This document shows, one piece after another, positions 40,944 through 50,088 of a stretch of 52,862 bases of DNA. The DNA comes from Paludibacteraceae bacterium (GTDB lineage Bacteria; Bacteroidota; Bacteroidia; Bacteroidales; Paludibacteraceae): NCBI GenBank assembly GCA_017483945.1, contig JAFUUE010000057.1:1-52862 (forward strand). The letters are read 5' to 3'. Position numbers and translations under genes: made by a program. Position 1 is the first letter of the stretch. Each line of letters opens with the position of its first letter. The notes beneath the pieces are model-generated. The model made no database searches. It was not told the DNA's origin and was given only the letters and a program-made list of their open reading frames with translations.

Positions 40944-40973
40944 ATAACCTGTAGTTTAATAGTGATTTTGCTG

Positions 40974-41005
40974 CAAAGGTAGTCGTTTTTTCCTGCGCAT
41001 GCAAG
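40974..41005 (-). promoter_or_regulatory. Promoter of the WG-like/mtgA operon
   Basis: On the minus strand CTTG (41005-41002), 20 bp and TACCTTTG (40981-40974), 31 bp before the start codon. Confidence 0.75.
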
Positions 41006-41033
41006 CGTTCCGTGTGCGGATGTATGAAATAGC

Positions 41034-41070
41034 AAACAGCGTGTATGAACTCACGTCACACACGCTGTTT
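41034..41070 (-). terminator. Terminator after the LytTR/NAGPA-like pair
   Basis: AAACAGCGTGT and ACACGCTGTTT form a perfect 11-bp stem with a 15-nt loop, 20 bp after the stop of the NAGPA-like gene. It is followed by TGTTTGC and TATTTC on the minus strand. Confidence 0.65.
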
Positions 41071-41090
41071 GGTACAAGAATAGAGGGCGG

Positions 41091-41966
41091 TTAGTGCTTC
41101 GGCCAGGCGATGAAACTGATGTTAGGGTAGGCGCGTGAGTCCCATAGACCCATCTTGGAGCCATTGCCGTCGGTGTCCAGGCACCACCCCATGGCGCTGC
41201 TGCCAACCAGGTAGATGGCGTTGGTTGTGCCGAGGTCCACGAGCGCCTGCGCGAAGTCGTGCATGGACTCGGTCGTTTGACTCTCCACGACGACGATGTG
41301 CCGGTCGATGTCGCAGAGTGCCCGGCGGATGGATTTGTTCTTGAGTTCGCTCTCGACGAGGGTGCCGTTGTCCACCAGCGGGTATTGGCGGAAGAAGTAG
41401 CCGTTTTGCTCCGTAGCCTGCTCAAAGAGGGGTGAGTTCTCCGCAACGCCGACGGTGACTATGTCGTTGATGATTGCGCAGTAGCCACGCTTGCTCAGCC
41501 CGCGGCTCAGGGGCTCGCCTTTGAGGACGAACGCTCCCACTATCTTCTTGTTGTCCGCGCGTACGTCGGCGGCCTGGAAGAACAGGATATAGTCGTCGCG
41601 GTGGCTCACGATGTCGTAGCCGACCTCCAGGTGGGGCGTGCTGTTCAAGGGGGCATAGACGCGCAGCGGGATGTCGTTGATGGTGATGTCGCGTGTGGCG
41701 GTGGCGCAGGCGGTGAGGGTGTCCGTTTCGGAGAGCCATGCACGCAGGGGATGGGGCTGCTCGGCGGGAGTCGCTTGCTCAAAGAGCCCCGGCTCACCGG
41801 GTGCTTGCGTATTCATCGGCCGCGACAACCATAGAAGGATGATTGCCGGAGCCGCAAGACCCATAATCAGGACTGCCACCCACCATGGGAAGGCCTTCTT
41901 CGGCTGCGGGGCCGCGCCGCCGATAACGCGGATTTCGCTGTCTGATATATACTCCTCTTTCGTCAT
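41091..41966 (-). CDS. Membrane-anchored NAGPA-like (phosphodiester glycosidase-like) protein
   Basis: The 291-residue protein has a cytoplasmic N-terminus, one membrane helix (WWVAVLIMGLAAPAIILLWL) and a periplasmic domain. The pattern GYCAIINDIVTVGVAENSPLF ... HIVVVESQTTESMHDFAQALVDLGTTNAIYLVGSSAMGW resembles the end of the phosphodiester glycosidase (NAGPA) fold, where the usual LDGGGS is replaced here by LVGSSA. If that motif is needed, the enzyme may be inactive or altered. The assignment is by motif only. It overlaps the stand-alone LytTR gene by ATGA, so regulator and membrane protein are made together. Confidence 0.6.
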   Translation of the reverse strand: MTKEEYISDSEIRVIGGAAPQPKKAFPWWVAVLIMGLAAPAIILLWLSRPMNTQAPGEPGLFEQATPAEQPHPLRAWLSETDTLTACATATRDITINDIPLRVYAPLNSTPHLEVGYDIVSHRDDYILFFQAADVRADNKKIVGAFVLKGEPLSRGLSKRGYCAIINDIVTVGVAENSPLFEQATEQNGYFFRQYPLVDNGTLVESELKNKSIRRALCDIDRHIVVVESQTTESMHDFAQALVDLGTTNAIYLVGSSAMGWCLDTDGNGSKMGLWDSRAYPNISFIAWPKH

Positions 41967-42328
41967 AACATGTGGGTTTCGATTAAGTCCTTCAGTGCCT
42001 TCAGCGCGTCCTTGCTTGCCGACAGGGTGTAACGGTTCTGCTGGCTGTCTACAAGAATCAGTTGTTGTTTGGGTACGTGGATGTAATAGACGTAGTTTCG
42101 GTTGATAATAAGGCTCTTGCCTATCCTGACGAAATTTCTGCTCAGCTCGGGCAACTGGTCGGCAATCATGCGTTCGACCTGTCCTAACTGGAAGGTGACT
42201 AAGCGCATCTCTCCACCCGTCTGGAAGAAGTTGCAGTAGTTTCCGTCGGAGGAGATGTAGAGAATATGACTTGCCGCTACGCGTAGCAGGTCGTTTGAGG
42301 TAGATATGGTCAGATGCGTATTAGTCAT
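41963..42328 (-). CDS. Stand-alone LytTR DNA-binding protein
   Basis: The 121-residue protein is only a LytTR domain: ASHILYISSDGNYCNFF, ERMIADQLPELSRNFVRIGKSLIINRNYVYYI and a C-terminal helix. There is no receiver domain and no membrane part. Small LytTR proteins often regulate a co-encoded membrane partner (LytTR regulatory systems). The directly coupled NAGPA-like membrane protein would fit that place, although it is unlike the known inhibitors. The promoter candidate (42342-42372) is weaker than others here. Confidence 0.88.
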   Translation of the reverse strand: MTNTHLTISTSNDLLRVAASHILYISSDGNYCNFFQTGGEMRLVTFQLGQVERMIADQLPELSRNFVRIGKSLIINRNYVYYIHVPKQQLILVDSQQNRYTLSASKDALKALKDLIETHML

Positions 42329-42341
42329 ATTGTATCCGATG

Positions 42342-42372
42342 TAAAATTACTACAAAAATTGCATATACGCAA
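42342..42372 (-). promoter_or_regulatory. Candidate promoter of the LytTR/NAGPA-like pair
   Basis: On the minus strand TTGC (42372-42369), 19 bp and TAATTTTA (42349-42342); the last base departs from TAnnTTTG. Confidence 0.45.
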
Positions 42373-42589
42373 GAGCGAGGCGTAGTTTTTCGGAGAAGAG
42401 GGGGGATTTATGCTATGTTTATGGCATGATGGCATTAGAGTATGTTTATGTCGTAGATGTGGCATTTACTTCCTGCCGCTCGATGCCCGCTATCTCCAAC
42501 ACAGGATTAACACAAGAAATAGGTTGACCCGGGTTGGGACAAGCGCAGGAAAGCATGATTTTATTGTTTGTTTTTCCGATATACCCGAT

Positions 42590-42634
42590 ACAAAGTCCAT
42601 GTATTGGCGTTTCTTACCCATACATGGACTTTGT
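42590..42634 (-). terminator. Perfect 15-bp inverted repeat after the DUF805 gene
   Basis: ACAAAGTCCATGTAT (42590-42604) and ATACATGGACTTTGT (42620-42634) are exact complements with a 15-nt loop. It lies 21 bp after the DUF805 stop codon on the minus strand. It could terminate that transcript, though no U-tract follows directly. It could also be a protein-binding site or an element remnant. Confidence 0.55.
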
Positions 42635-42655
42635 AGTGGATTATGCTCCGTACTA

Positions 42656-42967
42656 TTATTCTGCTTCTTCGCTCGGCAGGAACATCAAGATGATGTTATA
42701 AATCGGGCATAGTACCCACCAGCCACTGTGGTTGGTGTCGTGGCAGCGACGTACCGCTACAGCGAGGTTCGGCAGAAGCAGAGCCAGAGATAGCAGGGTG
42801 TTGGCGATAGACCCGGCCTCTTCGTCTATCAGCGTAAACACAAATACAATCGCGAAGGTCGCGATGAAAACAAACAGTTGCCACCACCAGTATTCGGAGC
42901 GGCTTGCACGTCCCGAGAACGTGGCATACTTGCTAAAGCAAGTGGATACAGCTTGACCAAATGTCAT
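42656..42967 (-). CDS. DUF805 small membrane protein
   Basis: The 103-residue protein has the DUF805 signature CFSKYATFSGRASRSEYWWWQLF at the N-terminus and VAVRRCHDTNHSGWW further on, with three membrane helices. DUF805 proteins are common inner-membrane proteins without an established role. It has its own promoter and stands alone at the edge of the AT-rich region. Confidence 0.92.
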   Translation of the reverse strand: MTFGQAVSTCFSKYATFSGRASRSEYWWWQLFVFIATFAIVFVFTLIDEEAGSIANTLLSLALLLPNLAVAVRRCHDTNHSGWWVLCPIYNIILMFLPSEEAE

Positions 42968-43045
42968 AATAAAAAAGATTTAGAGTTAATAATTAGGGTT
43001 ATATATATCCGCCATACGGAATGGGGTTAGTGATCAATAATACTG

Positions 43046-43076
43046 CAAAGGTGCAAAAAATATCCCGATTGACAAA
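43046..43076 (-). promoter_or_regulatory. Promoter of the DUF805 gene
   Basis: On the minus strand TTTG (43076-43073), 19 bp and CACCTTTG (43053-43046); the first base differs from TAnnTTTG. Confidence 0.6.
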
Positions 43077-43199
43077 AAAATAATTATCGTAAAAAGGTAA
43101 AGTCACTTCCCCTATTTCATCTAATCTGCCTAATCCCGCAACCAATATCTGCCATGCGCGCCTTGTAAATTACTGCCGAAGACGAAGACTTTGTCCAGC

Positions 43200-43349
43200 A
43201 TCTATTCGCTTATTGGAGATATGCATCACTTCCGGCAATTCCCGAATCATCGCTATTGCATTCACGCGAAGTTCTGCAGCAGCGTGGTCTATATAGGGTT
43301 GCGCTTGGGGAGTGTAGAGGGATATGTTATTTAGAGGAGTCGTTTTCAC
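43200..43349 (-). pseudogene. Truncated duplicate of the unknown 138-residue gene at 37723-38139
   Basis: Read from a GTG at 43349 the minus strand gives VKTTPLNNISLYTPQAQ, then PYIDHAAAELRVNAIAMIRELPEVMH. This aligns with the first 45 codons of the intact gene with few changes and one lost codon. After codon 45 the similarity stops and no further homologous sequence follows. The ATG of the intact gene has become GTG. Confidence 0.85.
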
Positions 43350-43415
43350 ATTTTCTCATTCACGGGTATTTTGTTTGCTTTTGAGACTATCGGCAGAATA
43401 GTTTGTTTCGTTGTA

Positions 43416-44270
43416 TTAATAGCAATGGCAAGAATAATGTATATCCTTTTTAGAAAATAACACGGTAAACTTAACTCCAATAACCATGCTATGTAAAGAA
43501 GGCTCGGGAGATATTGACTGATAGAAATGTGCCAATTGGATTGAACCCGGTGTAATTGATTGTATATAGGGTCCCCGAGGATTTAAGTTAATTAGTGGTA
43601 AACTAGGGGGAGGTAATACATTAAGAATGCCATAGTCTACATAAGCCCCAATCCTATATTTATTATATAGTTGAACACCGAACTCTCCTGATACAGCTAC
43701 ATCATGGTTAAGTTTCATAGATGAATTATTGCGTATTTGTTCATCGTCGTAGAAATAGTGATTTGGCATATTCTGTAGAGGAGATATTAGATTCACATAC
43801 TCCCCAGACGATGAAAATTCTCCATATGAAGATAATTGACCTACAATACATAATTTGGCCTTTATTCCTACTAAAAAATAAAAAGGTTTCCATATTCCCC
43901 CAAATAACAAAGGGGAATCGATTGTCATAAAATTAGCTTTGCCATGATGATTGGATAGCTCATAATGATAATTGCATAAATCACCCTTTTCATCAAGCAT
44001 ATTATCTAAGTGCCCGACCAAAGATTTTTGATAGAGCGAAGTATATGTCCAACTTGCTTCTACTCCTATTTGGAAGGCAAAATGATTAATCTGTAAATCA
44101 TATAGTATTCCCACACCAGCTCCGCCCCCTCCATGTGCATCCACTTGTGCAGAATAGAGGTAGTCTTTATATCCAAATGTTGTCTCTATACCGAAAGAGT
44201 GAATATATATAGTTTGAGCATATTCTCTAATAGGGAGCAACAGAAGCAATATAACAAAGTACCGTTTCAT
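43416..44270 (-). CDS. Outer membrane beta-barrel-like protein
   Basis: The 284-residue protein has a signal peptide (MKRYFVILLLLLPIREYAQ) and alternating hydrophobic beta-strands with many aromatic residues (AGVGILYDLQINHFAFQIGVEASW, ANFMTIDSPLLFGGIWKPFYFLVGIKAKL). The pattern is typical of Bacteroidota PorT-like or OMP beta-barrel families. The start is 1 bp after the stop of the giant repeat gene, so the two are translationally linked and the barrel may anchor or help export it. The base composition is AT-rich like the rest of the operon. Confidence 0.75.
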   Translation of the reverse strand: MKRYFVILLLLLPIREYAQTIYIHSFGIETTFGYKDYLYSAQVDAHGGGGAGVGILYDLQINHFAFQIGVEASWTYTSLYQKSLVGHLDNMLDEKGDLCNYHYELSNHHGKANFMTIDSPLLFGGIWKPFYFLVGIKAKLCIVGQLSSYGEFSSSGEYVNLISPLQNMPNHYFYDDEQIRNNSSMKLNHDVAVSGEFGVQLYNKYRIGAYVDYGILNVLPPPSLPLINLNPRGPYIQSITPGSIQLAHFYQSISPEPSLHSMVIGVKFTVLFSKKDIHYSCHCY

Positions 44271-44271
44271 C

Positions 44272-47200
44272 TTAATGAATAACTAATTTGTCAACACCTA
44301 CAGCAGTACCATTCTTACGCTGTTTTTGCAGAAAATAAATGCCCTGCGGAAGATAAGAATGGAGATAATCATCTCCTGAACCTTTTTGTATAAGCAGTCC
44401 GTTTATATTGTATAAGTTGTATACATACTCATCAGTCCTGTTACATTGTACCACATCCTTTACACCAGTACCTTGAATGGGATAAATCGGGCATGTCGCT
44501 ATTGACGTTCCGTCAGAAGATCTTGTCAGAACAACGTAGTAATACAGACCTTTCAAGCCTGTTGGACTATAATAGTAGGATCCCGTGGCACCAGGAATAG
44601 CTTCTCCTTCAACGTACCATTGGAATCCGGTAAAGTCGTAGCCTCCATTATATTGAGCATTCTGAACGGCTAATACATCATCAAATTTTTGCACAACAAC
44701 TTGAGAAGAATACAGCAGATTGACGGTAAAGTCATAGACATGCTCTTCTTTACAAATGGAACCGGACAATACAAGTTGTCCACCGTATGAATTAGCATCA
44801 ATCAGTTTAGCCCCTGCAAGTTGTGGAATCGGGATTTGAATGACTCCGTTGGATAAATCAGCGTTTAGGATATCCGTGAATCCGTTAAGGTGGGACAAAG
44901 AATCAAAATAGACACCATACTGGACTTCAGAAGATATCTCGGGTTCATAATAAATAGATATTATCTGTTCATCGGCACATATATCCGAAATGGGAAATTG
45001 TGGTACAGGAAAATCTAGAATCGACAATGTAAGTTGACGAATGCTATCACACCCATTGACCGTTTGGTATGAGAAAGTATATGTGCCAGCAGTATCCAAT
45101 AGAACGTGTTCATAAAAGAACAGATCTCCTTGACAAATGGTATCCATCTCATGTATAAGATAGGTTGGATGGACAATTAGTGATAACTCCATAATACTAT
45201 CGCAGCCATAATGAGTTCGCAAACTATCATAATAAATCCCTGTTTGATAATAGGTGTTGTTATGCCACGTTAAAGACTCCCCCTGACATAACGCAACGGA
45301 TTCTTTCGTATAATAAGTAGGCATGACTTGTAAGTGCAATTCCAAGACGCTGTCTGTCATATATATGGATTGATATGTCTTTGAATAGACTCCAGTCTCA
45401 GAATAAGTGCTGTTTTGCCAGTTATATAATTCTCCTTTACATATAGTATCATAGGTCAAAATCTTATATTTAGGGTGAGTAATTAGGTGCAAGGTAAGAA
45501 TACTATCACATCCCGAAGTAGTATATAAATGTTCCCTATAATCTCCAGTTTCAGTATAAATATGTCCACACCATTGATAATTCATCCCTTCCTTGATAGT
45601 ATCATAAGTGTGAAAATCATAGGTAGGATTTTCTATTAATGTTAATTGCACAATGCTATCGCACGAAGAGATAGTGGAGAGGGAGTCTATATAGATTCCG
45701 GGAGTTTTAATATTGTTATTATGCCATTGAATACTGTCGCCATGACAGAACGCAATGGTATCATATACATGATATGTGGGCAATACTGTCAGGCGTAACT
45801 CATATAGACTATCGCACTCATATATTGTTGAATATGCATCGTAGTAAATACTATCAATCATATATACAGAGTCTCTCCATACAATTGAATCTCCGGCACA
45901 GATAGTAGCTTCTGTTACAAAATGGAAAATGGGATAAAAATTAATCGTGAGTTTATAAACGCTATCACATCCGAAAACTGTCAGCAAACTATCCCAGTAG
46001 ATACCAGATTCGGAAAGCTCTTTACCATGCCACGAATAATAGGAGCCTTCGCAGGTGGCGTATTCTTCCTCAAAATAATATTTTTCCGCTACTCCAAGAT
46101 TTAGTTGAACCACACTATCACATCCCCCTATATTTGCAGAATATGTTTTCGTATATACTCCCGGTTCGGTATATAGTTCATTTTGCCATATAAATCCTTC
46201 GCCGCTGCAAATATACGCACTTTCTCTGTGCAAATATGTAGGTTGCACCGTTAGGTTCAATACATAGACACTATCACAACCATTTATCGTTGAATAATAG
46301 TCATAGTAAGTATCATTTTGACTACATTGCCGCCCTCTCCACTCATAGACTTCCCCTTCACATATAGTTGCGAACTCTGTGTGTTTGTAACTTGGATTAA
46401 CAGTTAGATGAAGAATATATACACTATCACAATTATATTGATTTTTAAGACTATCATAATATATTCCGGACTCATGATAGGTCTTTCCTCGCCAATCATA
46501 AACTTCATTATCACATATTGAGGCATATTCTACATGCTCAAATGGATGAATAATTTTTAACTCTAATTGATAGACGCTATCGCAGTGGTATATACTTGTC
46601 AAACTATCCCAATATATACCAGCTTGAGTATATTTTTTATTTCTCCAGATATAATAGTCCCCCTCGCAAATCGTTACAACCTTTGAATATTGATACTTAG
46701 GGTATTCTATCAAATCCAATTGGTAAATACTATCGCACCCATCAATGGTTTTATATTCATCGTAATATGTGCCGGCTTTGGTATAATCATACCCATGCCA
46801 ATAATAACTTCCGCCGGAACAGATATATGCGCGTTCTTGTTTTATAAAAGGTTCCCCGACTTTTAGATTCAGCATGTATGTCGCACCGCAATCTTTACCT
46901 GTGCTTTCAACACTATGATAATATGTACCGGATTCAGAATAATCCTCGCTGAACCACTCATATACCTCTCCTGCACAAATGACAACATTCTCTTCTCCAT
47001 AAAGCGGAGTTCCAACATGCAAATTAAGTTGGTATACACTATCACCGCCATTCACATTTATCATACTATCACTATACACTCCCGATTCTGTATACGTATT
47101 CCTACGCCAAGTATAAGTTTCTCCTTCGCATATATAGGCGGTACTTGAGTATAACTGTGTTCTTAAATATGACAAATTCAATTGATAGACACTATCGCAT

Positions 47201-49191
47201 CCATATACAGTCTTCAATGAATCAAAGTATTGCCCCGGTGCTGTTAGACGATGTCCTCTCCATGAAAATTGTCCATTGCTACGTATCGTGTTTTCCTCAA
47301 TAAACAAGTACTTCTTATTAACGGATAAATTCAAAATGCGGACACTATCACATCCATCTTTGGATTGTAAATAGGCATAATAAATACCTGGATTCGTATA
47401 GTCCTGATTATGCCAATGATACGTTTCCCCCTCACATATTGTATCATATTCCTCAAATCTGTATTTGGGAGCGATGGAAAGGCTTAATTTATAGACACTA
47501 TCACATCCCGTCGAAGTTATCAAACTATCATAATATACTCCACGATCTTTGTAGACTTGACCGCGCCATCTGAAGGATTCTCCTTCACAAACTTGCTCAT
47601 TTGAGTTAAATGCGTAATTCTGTGATACTACTAAGTCCAAGTAATAAATACTATCACAACCTGCAATAGTAGTATATTCTTCTTTGTAATGACCAGATTG
47701 TGTGTAGGATTTTCTGCGCCATTGATATGCTTCTCCTTGACAAATAGTGTCTGAAGTATAAAAGGCATATTTCTTATTGACATTTAACACTAGGGTGTCA
47801 ATAATCTCACATCCGTTATTATTTCTTATGCGGTTGTAGTATATTCCAGAAACGGAATATTGCTTACCCTTCCAAGCGTATGCTTCACCTTCGCAAATAT
47901 TGTGTTTTTCTTTATGACCTCTTTCGGAATCAATTGTTAACTGCAGCTCATATATTTTATCATAACAACCATTGCTATTCCCCATACCTTCTGTGTATAT
48001 CCCCGATTGAGCATAATTCGCCCCACGCCAATAATATGACCCTCCATCACATATGACTTTAGTTGTTACTACCCGTTCCGGCTCTGTCTTAACGATAATT
48101 GCAGTGTCTCGCAAATCAAAGTAGTCACCATTTGCAGCAGTAAATTGCAGTCGAGCCGTAATCGCGTCCAGTGTGGTCGGGTCTATTGTTATTTGCTCAC
48201 CAGTTCCTAACACACGACCATTAATGCCTTGTCCCTCATAATAGGTTATCGTGTACTGCGGTGTACTAATGGGAGCGAAACGCCACGCTTCTCTATCTGC
48301 AGTCCAACTATCTGTTGTGTTGCGATTTGGGGCCGCTATCGCTTTTGTACACGTCTGATTCTGAATGCCTATGATGCCACGTCCTAAATTCCATTGGGGG
48401 CATCTGGATTTGTGCAAGACATATACATCTATCACATTCGTTCCTTCATATAAAACTATTTGGAATGAATCCCAATATTTTGTACCGCTCTGACAATCGT
48501 AATTAGGAACTTTGTTCCATGACACCGTCAGGGTTCGGCATGGATATTCGCCCAATACTCCATATCGGATGCTACCATTTGTATGTTGTGAAGAAATCTT
48601 ATTAGGATCAATATCTTCAAATACACCATATATCGCATTCTCCCAATTGCCTCCCAAATTGCCATGAAACTTAGTGCTAGGAATGTTTGGTTTGTTTTTT
48701 AGATCCCAGCCGCTTGCATAATTGGCAACGGATGTGTTGAATGAGATTAGACCATTCGCACCGACGACAGCCCTGTTATAGGAATTCTCGAAAAAACAGA
48801 AATTAAATGGCAATTGGATAATATCCCCCCAAACATCATCTAAGTTAATAAATATCCGTGTCCCCATATCTAAAGGGAAGGGAGGAGCATAAGGAATCGA
48901 GTACACATTATAGCCTGTAATTTGTCCTCCAGAGACTCCAAATGTAGGACGAATTGTAAGAGAAGTCTCACATCCGGCATCAATGTAACGAAAGGTTGAC
49001 TTTGGACCGGTTATAGATGGTAGCTCAATGTTCGGGCATGCCAAAGATACCTCGTCATAACTTGTTGAAACGGATTGCGGCAATTTCCTCATTACTCGCA
49101 CAGAATCGGGCGTTATTGCAAATGACAAAGTCGCATTTAATAATATAAATATTACTATGTATCTGCCGATAGTGAGACTTCTCTTTTTCAT
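44272..49191 (-). CDS. Giant Cys/Trp-repeat surface protein with type IX secretion tail
   Basis: The 1639-residue protein has a signal sequence (GRYIVIFILLNATLSFA). An N-terminal beta-domain (residues 100-330) carries IQLPFNFCFFENSYNRAVVGANGLISF, as in Bacteroidota gliding/adhesin proteins. About 20 units of about 48 residues follow (residues 375-1370). Each unit has I-C-x-G-E near its start, a Trp four residues later, G-x-Y-x-D-S in the middle and G-C-D-S-x-x-x-L at the end, suggesting one disulfide per unit. Some units have lost the cysteines (units 6 and 17). The last 60 residues (YNINGLLIQKG ... LPQGIYFLQK) are a T9SS type A sorting domain. It is probably a stalk-like adhesin on the cell surface. 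Confidence 0.88.
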   Translation of the reverse strand: MKKRSLTIGRYIVIFILLNATLSFAITPDSVRVMRKLPQSVSTSYDEVSLACPNIELPSITGPKSTFRYIDAGCETSLTIRPTFGVSGGQITGYNVYSIPYAPPFPLDMGTRIFINLDDVWGDIIQLPFNFCFFENSYNRAVVGANGLISFNTSVANYASGWDLKNKPNIPSTKFHGNLGGNWENAIYGVFEDIDPNKISSQHTNGSIRYGVLGEYPCRTLTVSWNKVPNYDCQSGTKYWDSFQIVLYEGTNVIDVYVLHKSRCPQWNLGRGIIGIQNQTCTKAIAAPNRNTTDSWTADREAWRFAPISTPQYTITYYEGQGINGRVLGTGEQITIDPTTLDAITARLQFTAANGDYFDLRDTAIIVKTEPERVVTTKVICDGGSYYWRGANYAQSGIYTEGMGNSNGCYDKIYELQLTIDSERGHKEKHNICEGEAYAWKGKQYSVSGIYYNRIRNNNGCEIIDTLVLNVNKKYAFYTSDTICQGEAYQWRRKSYTQSGHYKEEYTTIAGCDSIYYLDLVVSQNYAFNSNEQVCEGESFRWRGQVYKDRGVYYDSLITSTGCDSVYKLSLSIAPKYRFEEYDTICEGETYHWHNQDYTNPGIYYAYLQSKDGCDSVRILNLSVNKKYLFIEENTIRSNGQFSWRGHRLTAPGQYFDSLKTVYGCDSVYQLNLSYLRTQLYSSTAYICEGETYTWRRNTYTESGVYSDSMINVNGGDSVYQLNLHVGTPLYGEENVVICAGEVYEWFSEDYSESGTYYHSVESTGKDCGATYMLNLKVGEPFIKQERAYICSGGSYYWHGYDYTKAGTYYDEYKTIDGCDSIYQLDLIEYPKYQYSKVVTICEGDYYIWRNKKYTQAGIYWDSLTSIYHCDSVYQLELKIIHPFEHVEYASICDNEVYDWRGKTYHESGIYYDSLKNQYNCDSVYILHLTVNPSYKHTEFATICEGEVYEWRGRQCSQNDTYYDYYSTINGCDSVYVLNLTVQPTYLHRESAYICSGEGFIWQNELYTEPGVYTKTYSANIGGCDSVVQLNLGVAEKYYFEEEYATCEGSYYSWHGKELSESGIYWDSLLTVFGCDSVYKLTINFYPIFHFVTEATICAGDSIVWRDSVYMIDSIYYDAYSTIYECDSLYELRLTVLPTYHVYDTIAFCHGDSIQWHNNNIKTPGIYIDSLSTISSCDSIVQLTLIENPTYDFHTYDTIKEGMNYQWCGHIYTETGDYREHLYTTSGCDSILTLHLITHPKYKILTYDTICKGELYNWQNSTYSETGVYSKTYQSIYMTDSVLELHLQVMPTYYTKESVALCQGESLTWHNNTYYQTGIYYDSLRTHYGCDSIMELSLIVHPTYLIHEMDTICQGDLFFYEHVLLDTAGTYTFSYQTVNGCDSIRQLTLSILDFPVPQFPISDICADEQIISIYYEPEISSEVQYGVYFDSLSHLNGFTDILNADLSNGVIQIPIPQLAGAKLIDANSYGGQLVLSGSICKEEHVYDFTVNLLYSSQVVVQKFDDVLAVQNAQYNGGYDFTGFQWYVEGEAIPGATGSYYYSPTGLKGLYYYVVLTRSSDGTSIATCPIYPIQGTGVKDVVQCNRTDEYVYNLYNINGLLIQKGSGDDYLHSYLPQGIYFLQKQRKNGTAVGVDKLVIH
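45040..48060. repeat. About 20 diverged repeats of about 145 bp encoding the Cys/Trp units
   Basis: The DNA shows recurring minus-strand phrases for G-C-D-S (ACTATCACA/ATCGCA on the plus strand) about every 140-150 bp. The units are diverged at the DNA level, so the array is old and stable, unlike the 11-bp arrays. Confidence 0.8.
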
Positions 49192-49227
49192 TTTTTTTTC
49201 TATTATTGCAGGCTCAATATGGGTTAA

Positions 49228-50073
49228 TTAGTCATTTTGCAAGGAACCATCCTTATTTAGAATAATAGTCCCTGTGAGATGTCTAAGATTTTCCTCTGAA
49301 AAGACAATTTCCCCTTTGTGTGCTACGACACTATAGTCCGTTGTGCCACAAGGAATACCCTCCATATAGCCGGTAAGACTATAGTGAAAAATACTATCGT
49401 CAAGAATAGGAACTGTATCGCAGAATCTTTTGGGTAATGCGGAGAGGCTTTTAATTACATTATCATTCTTTCGTAACAAAACGACAGAATCAATAGGAAC
49501 GTTATCATCATCAAAATTATAAGTATCAAAATTCAGAATGGCCATATCCGCATTGTATCTATCATATTCCGAATGGAACTCGGAGACCCAATCGTATGGC
49601 ATATAAAGCACTATAGTTCTATATCCCGTAAATAATGAAATTCCTTTGTCCGTATATCGGAACGAGTATGAGACATAGATATTACACAATCCGGCGCTAT
49701 CCATTCTAAGGGAACAACTATCGGGAAATGAACTCATCTTTTGGACAGGCTGACCATCCATGCTGATAGTAATGGACTTCAATCGGTTATCTTCAGCTGT
49801 AGCAATTACTTTCATACTGTCTCCGCAAAATACGCTTTGTGACAGTTTGGAAACAATTCCTCCATAATAAACACCATTTACTGTCAAAGTATGTGTGCAT
49901 AAATACTTCGCATATGTAATATACCATGGAGCGTTTAGGGAATCAAATATTTGTACAGAAATAGTGTCTTTCCTTGTTCCTGTAGTTTCATACCCTGTTT
50001 CTCCACATAGTAAGCACGAACTCATCATGCATACGATGCACGTTAGAAGTGCAAAAAAAGAAAGTTTTTTCAT
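49228..50073 (-). CDS. Lipoprotein of unknown function, paralogue 1
   Basis: The 281-residue protein has a lipobox (MSSCL) and a beta-rich mature part. It shares YDRYNADMAILNFD and the block DDSIFHYSLTGYMEGIPCG ... HKGEIVFSEE with the product of the adjacent upstream gene, so the two arose by tandem duplication. No known domain is recognised. The gene lies 36 bp before the giant repeat gene and 15 bp after its paralogue. Confidence 0.78.
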   Translation of the reverse strand: MKKLSFFALLTCIVCMMSSCLLCGETGYETTGTRKDTISVQIFDSLNAPWYITYAKYLCTHTLTVNGVYYGGIVSKLSQSVFCGDSMKVIATAEDNRLKSITISMDGQPVQKMSSFPDSCSLRMDSAGLCNIYVSYSFRYTDKGISLFTGYRTIVLYMPYDWVSEFHSEYDRYNADMAILNFDTYNFDDDNVPIDSVVLLRKNDNVIKSLSALPKRFCDTVPILDDSIFHYSLTGYMEGIPCGTTDYSVVAHKGEIVFSEENLRHLTGTIILNKDGSLQND

Positions 50074-50088
50074 TTTTGATAAAATTTT

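Larger units (their letters stand above)
42329..42655. other. Gene-free stretch with a long inverted repeat
   Basis: It contains a candidate LytTR-gene promoter (42342-42372) and a perfect 15-bp inverted repeat (42590-42634). A possible 100-codon frame on the plus strand looks random and lacks a promoter. Confidence 0.6.
42968..43415. other. Gene-poor stretch with a pseudogene fragment
   Basis: It holds the DUF805 promoter (43046-43076), a non-coding AT-rich piece and the truncated duplicate at 43200-43349. The GC content drops clearly from here to the right end of the window. Confidence 0.7.

Noticed and set aside
42410..42712. 100-codon plus-strand frame
   Set aside because: It runs through the 15-bp inverted repeat and into the DUF805 gene antisense, and no promoter or domain is seen.
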